Source: Anaerolineales bacterium (GTDB lineage Bacteria; Chloroflexota; Anaerolineae; Anaerolineales; E44-bin32). Taken from it: a stretch of 5,702 nucleotides of DNA. The stretch's first letter is position 1. Every line of letters starts with the position of its first letter. A model generated the notes under the pieces. The model ran no database searches and had not been told where the DNA came from. It saw only the letters and a program-made list of their open reading frames with translations. The position numbers and the translations under genes are program-made. Positions 1 through 5,469 of this stretch are shown here, in pieces. The stretch spans positions 1 through 5,702 of the forward strand of contig DAOVFE010000139.1 in assembly GCA_030673085.1 (NCBI GenBank), given 5' to 3'.

Positions 1-156
1 GATCACAGCCTTTTCCGTATTTTGGACCCGGAAAAATGTGCTGTTTTGATGCCGGGCCGGATAGCTTTTGATACCCGGGGGGCTTGGGATCACGCTGCAT
101 GGGAAAGAGCCGGTTTCGTTTTGAAAGTTCTTGGGGATGGCAAGAAAGATGCCTAA
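1..156 (+). CDS. Nucleotide-sugar dehydrogenase, C-terminal fragment (probable UDP-ManNAc dehydrogenase)
   Basis: An open frame runs from the first base to a TAA at 154-156 and gives 51 residues; the start lies outside the window. The fragment contains PGRIAFDTRGAWDHAAWE and then AGFVLKVLGDG. This resembles the last part of the UDP-binding domain of the UDP-glucose/GDP-mannose dehydrogenase family, where a beta strand ends in 'D-x-R' and the chain closes with a G-F-x-V-x-x-L-G segment. These enzymes oxidise the C6 hydroxyl of a nucleotide sugar to a carboxylate with two NAD+. The stop codon overlaps the start of wecB by 8 nt, so the two are probably translationally coupled. Since the neighbour makes UDP-ManNAc, oxidation to UDP-ManNAcA (WecC-type) is the natural guess. 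The short fragment cannot separate this from UDP-glucose or UDP-GlcNAc dehydrogenases, so no symbol is given. Confidence 0.68.
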   Translation, partial: DHSLFRILDPEKCAVLMPGRIAFDTRGAWDHAAWERAGFVLKVLGDGKKDA

Positions 157-1270
157 AAATCCATTACGAGTCTTATCAATTTTTGGAACTCGTCCCGAAG
201 CAGTCAAAATGGCTCCGGTAGTAACTCGGCTGGTGGATACACATGGCATAGAATCGGCGGTCTGTGTCACGGCACAGCATCGTGAGATGCTCGATCAGGT
301 GCTTGATCTGTTTGCGATCAGCCCTGACTATGATCTCGATATAATGCGCCCCAACCAATCTCTTTCGTCGTTGACGGCGGCAGTGTTTACCACGCTCGAG
401 CCAGTGATCGATCAAGCACGACCAGACTGGGTGCTCATTCAGGGCGATACGACAACGGTGATGGCCACGGCTTTACTGGCCTATTATCACCACATCCACA
501 TCGGGCATATTGAGGCCGGGCTGCGAACCGGTGATAAGTGGCAGCCATTCCCCGAAGAGATCAACCGGCGGGTGGCCGGAGTAGTAGCCGATCTACATTT
601 CGCTCCCACAGCATGGGCGCGGGATAACCTACTGCGCGAAGGTGTGTCAGAGAAGCATATCTTTATCACTGGAAATCCAGTAATCGACGCTCTCCAATCG
701 GTCATTACCAAACCCTATAATTTTGAGAGCGGCCCCTTAGGCCAAATTCCCGCCAATCGACGCCTGATTCTGGTTACGGCCCATCGGCGAGAGAATTTCG
801 GTAAACCACTAGAAAATATCTTCAACGCCCTCCGTCAAATTGCTGAAGCTTATGCCGATGATATCTACGTGATTTACCCGGTACACCTCAACCCAAACGT
901 CCAGGCGCCGGCGCAACGCATACTGGCTGATGTTCCCAACATCCGGCTAATAGATCCTTTGGACTACCTTCCAATGGTACATCTGATGAAACGGGCCTAC
1001 CTGATTCTGACCGATTCGGGTGGACTGCAGGAAGAAGGTCCGGCGCTGGGAACGCCGGTGCTAGTCCTTCGCCAAAAGACCGAACGCCCTGAAGCCGTTG
1101 AGGCCGGTACCGCTCGCTTAGTGGGAACCGAAACCGGTCGGATCATAGCCGAAACCCGCCGCCTATTAGAAGACCAGGCGTTATATAATGCGATGGCCCG
1201 GGCGGCCAATCCCTACGGTGACGGTCACGCTGCCGAGAAAATCGTCGCCGCACTGCTGAATTACGCTTGA
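149..1270 (+). CDS. wecB: UDP-N-acetylglucosamine 2-epimerase (non-hydrolysing)
   Basis: The enzyme interconverts UDP-GlcNAc and UDP-ManNAc in the cytoplasm, supplying ManNAc or ManNAcA for surface polysaccharide. From the ATG at 149 the protein has 373 residues, close to the roughly 375 usual for the family. The N-terminus carries VLSIFGTRPEAVKMAPV (residues 8-24; R15 and K20 fit the conserved substrate-site positions). Further family signatures are IQGDTTTV (97-104, D100), HIEAGLRTGD (120-129, E122), PFPEEINRR (133-141), VTAHRREN (209-216, H212) and TDSGGLQEE (288-296), then R-x-x-TERPE (309-315). D100, E122, E136 and H212 align by eye with the catalytic-site residues known from E. coli WecB. 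Starts at TTG 131 and ATG 137 are also open, but 149 puts the first strand where homologues begin; GGGG at 133-136 or AAGAAAG at 142-148 could act as a weak ribosome site. The gene overlaps the upstream dehydrogenase by 8 nt and precedes a glycosyltransferase by 4 nt. Confidence 0.96.
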   Translation: MPKNPLRVLSIFGTRPEAVKMAPVVTRLVDTHGIESAVCVTAQHREMLDQVLDLFAISPDYDLDIMRPNQSLSSLTAAVFTTLEPVIDQARPDWVLIQGDTTTVMATALLAYYHHIHIGHIEAGLRTGDKWQPFPEEINRRVAGVVADLHFAPTAWARDNLLREGVSEKHIFITGNPVIDALQSVITKPYNFESGPLGQIPANRRLILVTAHRRENFGKPLENIFNALRQIAEAYADDIYVIYPVHLNPNVQAPAQRILADVPNIRLIDPLDYLPMVHLMKRAYLILTDSGGLQEEGPALGTPVLVLRQKTERPEAVEAGTARLVGTETGRIIAETRRLLEDQALYNAMARAANPYGDGHAAEKIVAALLNYA

Positions 1271-1274
1271 TACG

Positions 1275-2303
1275 ATGGCAAACAAACATCGATTATGCAT
1301 GGTGGCTCGCATTCCCGGTGTGGCTGGACCGGCGAACTTCCAGCGCCGGCTTGCAGCCGGACTGGCGAAGCGCGGGATTAACACTTGCTACAGCCTGGAT
1401 GATAGCCCATATGACGGCATATTGGTTATCGGCGGCACTCGCCGCCTGGTTAAACTTCGACAGGCACACCGCCGCGGCGTGCCTATTATTCAGCGGTTAA
1501 ATGGCATCAACTGGATTCATCGCATACGACGGACCGGCTGCCAGCACTTTCTGCGCGCCGAGTTGAATAACTGGCTCCTCCGAACTATAAGGAACCTTAT
1601 AGCCGATCACGTTGTGTATCAGAGCCATTTCGCGCGCGATTGGTGGGAACGGGTATATGGTCCGGCGCCGATTCCATCCAGTGTTGTACACAATGCAGTA
1701 CCGCTCGACCAATACAGCCCTATTGAACCGGATAAGCGCCCAAAAGACCTTGCGAGATTGCTGGTAGTTGAGGGCAATCTCTCCGGAGGTTATGAGATAG
1801 GGCTTGAATCAGCGGTCGGACTGGCCCGCCGTCTGCAGGACGAATTTGGTCTGCCGGTCGAACTGGCAATTGCCGCCCGAGTTGATCCGGGACTGCAGGA
1901 TTATTGGGATAAAAGCGCAGGCGTTCCACTTAATTGGCTGGGGTTGGTAGCGCCAGAAGAAATCCCGGCGATCGACCGCTCAGCCCATCTGCTCTACGCA
2001 TCCGACATCAACCCCGCCTGTCCAAATGCAGTGATTGAAGCCATGGCCTGTGGTTTACCAGTTGTTGCCTTTGATACTGGCGCTCTTCCCGAATTAGTCG
2101 ATGAAAAGGCCGGCAAAATCATCCCTTATGGCGGAGATCCCTGGCGCCTGGATCCACCCGACATAGTAGGGCTGGCAGATGCTGCCTTGGAAGTTATTGC
2201 GGATCAGACAAAGTATCGGTCCGGCGCTCGCACCCGGGCCGAAGCGATCTTCGGTCTCGAAGATATGATTGATGGCTATCTTCGGGCATTGGGATGGAGT
2301 TGA
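1275..2303 (+). CDS. Glycosyltransferase family 4 (GT-B fold)
   Basis: 342 residues, a normal length for a single GT4 enzyme. The N-terminal Rossmann half opens with a strand and a glycine loop, CMVARIPGVAGPANFQRRL (8-26), typical of acceptor-side loops in this family, and continues with QRLNGINWIHR (73-83) and VYQSHFARDWW (114-124). VVHNAVPLDQY (137-147) is the inter-domain signature ('hNGVd...f' in relatives). The C-terminal donor domain has VVEGNLSGGYEIG (164-176) and CPNAVIEAMACGLPVVAFDTGALPELV, of which E255 is the second glutamate of the E-x7-E motif. The first glutamate of that motif is absent: position 247 is proline. It should transfer a sugar from a nucleotide donor to a growing glycan at the inner membrane face; donor and acceptor cannot be read from sequence, though UDP-ManNAc(A) is plausible from the neighbours. 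It starts 4 nt after the wecB stop with no clear Shine-Dalgarno, suggesting coupled translation. Confidence 0.9.
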   Translation: MANKHRLCMVARIPGVAGPANFQRRLAAGLAKRGINTCYSLDDSPYDGILVIGGTRRLVKLRQAHRRGVPIIQRLNGINWIHRIRRTGCQHFLRAELNNWLLRTIRNLIADHVVYQSHFARDWWERVYGPAPIPSSVVHNAVPLDQYSPIEPDKRPKDLARLLVVEGNLSGGYEIGLESAVGLARRLQDEFGLPVELAIAARVDPGLQDYWDKSAGVPLNWLGLVAPEEIPAIDRSAHLLYASDINPACPNAVIEAMACGLPVVAFDTGALPELVDEKAGKIIPYGGDPWRLDPPDIVGLADAALEVIADQTKYRSGARTRAEAIFGLEDMIDGYLRALGWS

Positions 2304-2319
2304 AGGAGCGAAATGTTCA

Positions 2320-2359
2320 ATGCGAGGTATCGCATCGCCCAATTTTGCGTGTGTTTTTT
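2320..2359 (+). terminator. Possible weak terminator of the polysaccharide operon
   Basis: A perfect 6-bp hairpin, ATGCGA-GGTA-TCGCAT at 2320-2335, is followed by AATTTT at 2341-2346 and a six-T run at 2354-2359. It sits in the 67-nt gap between the convergent glycosyltransferase and lipoprotein genes, where a terminator is expected. The T-runs are separated from the stem by 5 and 18 nt, which is poor for a classic intrinsic terminator, and no T-run follows the hairpin in the leftward direction. Called on position and partial form only. Confidence 0.33.
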
Positions 2360-2370
2360 AGCTTAGCTGC

Positions 2371-2961
2371 CTATTCCCCAAACATTTTCCCTTCACATTC
2401 AGCCAGATCATAATCTTCCGACGAGAAATTCCCTTGCTGCCATCTCCTTAGCAAAGCCTCCAAATCGCTCGCATTAAACCGGCAAGTGTCATCAAGGCCA
2501 ACCTGTTGCGCCTGTTCTTCAGCTAATTGTCTTTGCTGCTCGATTTCTTCTTCGGTAAGGCCACCATCAAGCATTTGCTGGATCAATTCCTCGCCGTACT
2601 CCATCTCGACATCTTCAGTCCTTATGTAAAAAACGCATTTGCTTTCTTCGAGCCCCTTGATCTCCACGAACGACGTTGTCGTTATCAGGACCCCAAACAT
2701 ATCCACGGGCGCGATAAAGACGCCCATCGTGGGACTGCATATTGAAGCCTTTTCGATAAAGCAATCAAAATCATAGCCGCAATCCATGGGGCCCGTGGGT
2801 GTAGGCGCCTCCTGTGTCGGCTGAGGTATCACAGTCTCTGGGATTTCATCAATTTCCGGAGAGGGTACATCCGAACGGTCAGGTGAAGGAAAATTGCATG
2901 CAATCGCTGCGGCGATGAGAAGAATAGCAATTAATATAGGGGGGATTTGTTTGGCCATCAT
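2371..2961 (-). CDS. Putative secreted lipoprotein of unknown function, six-cysteine domain
   Basis: Function not recognised. From the start at 2961 the protein has 196 residues. A signal sequence, MMAKQIPPILIAILLIAAAI, runs into A-C at 21-22; Cys22 is a likely lipidation site, although the lipobox AIAC lacks the usual Leu/Val at -3. Residues 23-58 are a Pro/Thr/Glu-rich, probably disordered spacer (PQPTQEAPTPTGP), typical of lipoproteins held off the membrane. The remaining domain has six cysteines (61, 67, 75, 109, 160, 189), enough for three disulfides, and a Glu/Gln-rich likely helix or coiled coil at about 123-153 (LTEEEIEQQRQLAEEQAQQ). It looks acidic overall. The start was chosen because AAGGAG lies 6 nt upstream of ATG 2961 (9 nt from the adjacent ATG 2958); the longer frame from 2988 would place that ribosome site inside the gene. 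It stands alone, convergent with the polysaccharide operon and 394 nt from the serS unit. Confidence 0.8.
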   Translation of the reverse strand: MMAKQIPPILIAILLIAAAIACNFPSPDRSDVPSPEIDEIPETVIPQPTQEAPTPTGPMDCGYDFDCFIEKASICSPTMGVFIAPVDMFGVLITTTSFVEIKGLEESKCVFYIRTEDVEMEYGEELIQQMLDGGLTEEEIEQQRQLAEEQAQQVGLDDTCRFNASDLEALLRRWQQGNFSSEDYDLAECEGKMFGE

Positions 2962-2967
2962 TCGTCG

Positions 2968-2973
2968 CTCCTT
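2968..2973 (-). promoter_or_regulatory. Ribosome binding site of the lipoprotein gene
   Basis: AAGGAG reads on the minus strand from 2973 to 2968. It is 6 nt before ATG 2961 and 9 nt before ATG 2958. It decides the start against the in-frame ATG at 2988, which lies upstream of it. Confidence 0.8.
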
Positions 2974-3355
2974 AGGTTCGCTAGCCATGGTTGATGTAAA
3001 AGATCATTCCAGAAGTCACTAATGACGATTAATTGTCAATCCTTATCATCCATACCAAGATCTGATACTGTAGGACGTGTCTCATTCTTAAGATACAGAA
3101 AGGGTTTAAATTAAGCGATATTTCTCCTTTCACCTATACCGATCTCCAAATATGCTTGGGTCTACGATAGCGAGATTTACGAAAAAGAGAAATCCTTTGC
3201 AAATGAGAAGATAGATATTGGGTGTGAGCCCCATAGCACAAAAACCATCTTTATCGCCTGCTGCTGAAATCCTATCCGCGGCCGAAGAAGTGTTTATCAA
3301 TAAGGGTCGACCACCATTGCATTCCCTTTTATTAACAAATAATCAAATCCACACC
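2974..3355. other. AT-rich intergenic stretch without a supported gene
   Basis: No frame on either strand here shows a recognisable protein. The plus-strand frame beginning near 3218 is only open because it runs antisense through the DUF456 gene. A perfect -35 hexamer, TTGACA, reads leftwards at 3039-3034 and would suit the lipoprotein gene, but no good -10 box follows at 16-18 nt, so a promoter is only suggested. No convincing terminator was found downstream of the DUF456 gene; the small inverted repeats there (for example the palindrome GGTCGACC near 3306-3313) are not followed by a T-run on the minus strand. Confidence 0.5.
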
Positions 3356-3838
3356 CTACCCATTCAACAGCCAGGCTACCCAGGCTCCAATCATGAGCAA
3401 GCACAGGATCAATTTCACGCCAAAAGATGCGCCATAGCCCACCCCAAGGCCCGCGACTGCCTTGAGTGCATTCCCCACATTCCTAAAACGAATATACTCA
3501 GCCGCAAATACTCCTAACAGCAAGCCAACCAGGCCGCCAATTGGTGAAAAAAACAGGCCCGCCGCTCCGAATAGTAGACCGATCAACAGCGATTGTATGG
3601 AAGCGCCTGCCACTTTGGCTCCAGCCCCGCTGACCCAGATGTCCGCAGCTAATCCGATTAGACCTAGCAGCGTAATAAAGCCAAACAGCCAAGGACCCGA
3701 TTCTCCCCAACCCACGATTAATCCATATCCCAAGGCGGCGGCCCAAATAAGCAAAACATCGGGCAGCACCGGGACAAGAATCCCTATCAACCCGATCAGC
3801 ATTAAGAGACCGGCGAGCACAGTCACTGCAACATTCAT
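3356..3838 (-). CDS. DUF456-family small integral membrane protein
   Basis: 160 residues, very hydrophobic and glycine-rich, matching the usual DUF456 length and layout. The N-terminal hairpin has LIGLIGILVPVLPDVLLIWAA (14-34), corresponding to the family's 'G-x-x-G-x-x-x-P-x-x-P' signature; the usual glycine after the second proline is Asp27. Then follow W-G-E-S-G-P-W (44-50), a second membrane pair (about 51-67), A-D-x-W-x-x-G-x-G-A-K-x-A-G-A-S (65-80), a glycine-rich pair with SPIGGLVGLLLGVFAAEY (98-115), and a last pair at about 127-157. Some five or six membrane segments are expected; exact ends were judged by eye. Biochemical function is unknown in the family. The ATG lies 2 nt after the serS stop with no strong ribosome site, so it is probably expressed by coupling from serS and so under the same T-box. 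Confidence 0.87.
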   Translation of the reverse strand: MNVAVTVLAGLLMLIGLIGILVPVLPDVLLIWAAALGYGLIVGWGESGPWLFGFITLLGLIGLAADIWVSGAGAKVAGASIQSLLIGLLFGAAGLFFSPIGGLVGLLLGVFAAEYIRFRNVGNALKAVAGLGVGYGASFGVKLILCLLMIGAWVAWLLNG

Positions 3839-3840
3839 TA

Positions 3841-5118
3841 TTATTGATCTTCAGGCTTGATTAGTTTAATTCCGCCCATCCACGGGCGGAGCACTTCTGG
3901 AATAGCAACGCTTCCATCGGCCTGCTGGTAATTCTCTAAAACCGCAATCAAAGTCCGGGGAAGGCCCAATCCCGAACCATTGAGTGTATGCACATATCGA
4001 GGTTTGATTTTAACCCCTGGCCGATAGCGCACATTTCCCCGCCGGGCTTGGAAATCTCCACAATCAGATACTGAAGAGACCTCCAGCCATTCCTCGCAAC
4101 CGGGAGCCCATACCTCGATATCGAATGCTTTCCGCGCTGAGAAGCCTAAGTCTCCGGTGCATAATTCAACCACCCGGTAAGTCAATCCCAGTTCAGCACA
4201 AGTCTCTTCAACATCCGCCAGTATGCTCTCTAACTCCTCACCTGAATTCCCGGGCAAACAGAAAGCATACATTTCGATCTTATCAAATTGATGGCCCCGT
4301 TTAATGCCGCGCACATCCCGGCCGGCCGACATCTTCTCCCGCCGAAAGCAGGCGGTATAAGCGCAGTAATGTAGCGGAAGCTGGTCCTTTGGCAGAATTT
4401 CATCCATATGCATGCCGGTCAGCGGCACTTCTGCCGTTGGGACCATATAGAGATTCTCTTCATGATCTTTGTAAAGATTATCCCGGAATTTCGGCAACTG
4501 GCCGGCCGCAAATAAGGTCTTCGATTTAACCATAAAAGGCGGATATTTTTCTAGATATCCCTGACGGATGTGTAGATCCAGCATCCACGCGATTAGCGCC
4601 CGCTGGAGCCGGGCGCCAGCGCCGCTCAAAATATAGAACCGGGAGCCGGTAATCTTGGCCCCGCGTTCAAAATCTATTATGCCGAGTGTTGGTCCTAGAT
4701 CCCAATGGGGTAATGGCTTGAAATCGAATTGCTTGGGTTCGCCTATTGTGCGTACAACTTGGTTGGCGCTTTCGTCCGGCCCGTCCGGAACACTTTCATC
4801 GGGCAGATTTGGAATCTCACTCAATAAATCATACAGCTCAATTTCGTTCTGTCTCACCTGCCCGTCTAGTTCTTCGATCCGCTTCCCCAAATCGCCCATA
4901 TCATCGATGCGCTCTTGGCGTGCCGTATGATCTTTCATCCGGCCGATCTCTTTGGAAACCTGATTGCGTTCGGCTTTAAGCGATTCAACCTCAGTCAATA
5001 GTCGTCGTCGCTCTATGTCTAGTTCATAGATACGATCGATAGGCGGTTCTATGCCCCGGCGCGAGAGTTCGTATTTGACTTGACCTCGATCTTCGCGTAT
5101 TTGTTGAATATCAAGCAT
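3841..5118 (-). CDS. serS: Seryl-tRNA synthetase (bacterial type)
   Basis: Charges tRNA-Ser (and normally tRNA-Sec) with serine using ATP; cytoplasmic homodimer. 425 residues, the usual bacterial length. Residues 1-105 form the N-terminal tRNA-binding domain, a long antiparallel coiled coil rich in Glu/Arg/Lys (about 27-100) that contacts the long variable arm. The class II catalytic core follows: motif 1 around 184-196 (IRQGYLEKYPPFMV), the serine-site loop PTAEVPLTG (227-235), motif 2 at 256-285 (ACFRREKMSAGRDVRG, then HQFDKIEM) and motif 3 at 381-398 (GSGLGLPRTLIAVLENYQ, Arg388). GFSARKAFDIEVWAPG (325-340) and VSSVSDCGDFQARR (347-360) are also standard. The usual 'FRSEAG' of motif 2 reads FRREKM here, seen in some lineages. 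The start is fixed by GGAGG 6 nt upstream. It is the first gene of a T-box-controlled unit and is followed by the DUF456 gene after 2 nt. Confidence 0.98.
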   Translation of the reverse strand: MLDIQQIREDRGQVKYELSRRGIEPPIDRIYELDIERRRLLTEVESLKAERNQVSKEIGRMKDHTARQERIDDMGDLGKRIEELDGQVRQNEIELYDLLSEIPNLPDESVPDGPDESANQVVRTIGEPKQFDFKPLPHWDLGPTLGIIDFERGAKITGSRFYILSGAGARLQRALIAWMLDLHIRQGYLEKYPPFMVKSKTLFAAGQLPKFRDNLYKDHEENLYMVPTAEVPLTGMHMDEILPKDQLPLHYCAYTACFRREKMSAGRDVRGIKRGHQFDKIEMYAFCLPGNSGEELESILADVEETCAELGLTYRVVELCTGDLGFSARKAFDIEVWAPGCEEWLEVSSVSDCGDFQARRGNVRYRPGVKIKPRYVHTLNGSGLGLPRTLIAVLENYQQADGSVAIPEVLRPWMGGIKLIKPEDQ

Positions 5119-5124
5119 ATCTCG

Positions 5125-5129
5125 CCTCC
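5125..5129 (-). promoter_or_regulatory. Ribosome binding site of serS
   Basis: GGAGG reads leftwards from 5129 to 5125, 6 nt before ATG 5118, inside the longer GCGGAGGCG. It lies downstream of the T-box terminator stem and is not obviously sequestered by it, so control should be at transcription rather than translation. Confidence 0.82.
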
Positions 5130-5141
5130 GCTATCTAATCT

Positions 5142-5182
5142 ATAATAAAGGGCGCCCTCTCATCTGCAGGACGAGAGGGCGC
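5142..5182 (-). terminator. T-box leader terminator hairpin
   Basis: Reading leftwards, GCGCCCUCUCGUC at 5182-5170 pairs with GAUGAGAGGGCGC at 5164-5152. This gives 13 bp with one G-U pair and a 5-nt loop, CUGCA. It is followed by CCUUUAUUAU, a short and interrupted U-rich tail. The 5' arm shares bases with the antiterminator loop and 3' arm, so the two folds exclude one another. This is the default 'off' state when tRNA-Ser is charged. Confidence 0.88.
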
Positions 5183-5199
5183 TCGTGGTACCACCTGCA
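5165..5199 (-). promoter_or_regulatory. T-box antiterminator
   Basis: Reading leftwards: UGCAGG (5199-5194), a 7-nt bulge UGGUACC (5193-5187), ACGAG (5186-5182), loop CGCCCU (5181-5176), CUCGU (5175-5171) and CCUGCA (5170-5165). The two helices are perfect, 6 and 5 bp, on either side of the bulge, the canonical antiterminator form. The bulge begins UGGU, the UGGN that pairs with the NCCA end of uncharged tRNA. It overlaps and competes with the terminator stem. Confidence 0.93.
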
Positions 5200-5441
5200 T
5201 TTGCCGGCCCCCAAAAAAGCGCTAGACCCGGCCTCATAAGCTATAACGGGCATCCCCGGCCACCCTTACGGCTTTTATTTGCCCCTACGGGTGCAGCGGA
5301 CCCTTCCTCAGGATCGGCGGAGCGGATTCGCCTGTTTTCATCACTGTCTTGCAGACGCCGGCAGCTCTCTTTCGACGAAGGAACAGGCTACTATTCTCCG
5401 CGCGCGTTTTTTCTAATGCATTTGCATCTTTATTACACTCG

Positions 5442-5469
5442 ATTATACAGAGCTGTATATCGGAGTCAA
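5442..5469 (-). promoter_or_regulatory. Promoter of the T-box-serS-DUF456 unit
   Basis: Reading leftwards, TTGACT at 5469-5464 (5 of 6 matches to the -35 consensus), a 16-nt spacer, and a perfect TATAAT at 5447-5442. The transcript should start near 5435, about 30 nt before stem I of the T-box, giving a leader of about 317 nt. Position, strand and strength all fit a housekeeping sigma-70-type promoter. Confidence 0.82.

Larger units (their letters stand above)
5142..5406 (-). promoter_or_regulatory. Serine-specific T-box riboswitch (serS leader)
   Basis: A full T-box leader on the minus strand. The base of stem I pairs GCGGAG (5401-5396) with CUCCGC (5322-5317). An internal specifier loop follows, with AAUAGUA (5395-5389, containing the conserved AGUA) facing GAAUCCG (5329-5323). 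Above it GCCUGUU (5388-5382) pairs with AACAGGC (5336-5330). The distal part carries AGAGAGCUGCCGGC and GUCUGCAAGAC, matching the conserved AG-bulge and apical-loop pattern. The specifier codon, directly after GAA, is UCC (5326-5324), a serine codon, followed by a purine as is usual. The middle part (5316-5200) is less clear; CACCC and GGGUG can pair there. It ends in the antiterminator and terminator listed separately. In this family uncharged tRNA pairs with the specifier and, through its NCCA end, with the antiterminator bulge, allowing read-through. The specifier agrees with the serS gene it precedes. Confidence 0.95.

Noticed and set aside
2371..2988. Longer form of the lipoprotein starting at ATG 2988
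   Set aside because: AAGGAG at 2973-2968 lies inside this version and is well spaced for ATG 2961; the shorter form also gives a normal signal peptide length.
3018..3039. TTGACAATTAATC resembling the start of the artificial tac promoter
   Set aside because: Only the -35 part and a few spacer bases match; there is no TATAAT-like box at the right distance, and the surroundings look native, so vector origin is not supported.
3218..3517. Plus-strand 99-residue frame across the intergenic gap and the end of the DUF456 gene
   Set aside because: Half of it is antisense to the DUF456 gene and the rest has no recognisable motif or good ribosome site.
5205..5220. Six-T run in the leader (minus strand 5218-5213) as a second terminator
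   Set aside because: No stable GC-rich hairpin sits immediately before it, and it lies between stem I and the antiterminator of an otherwise standard T-box.
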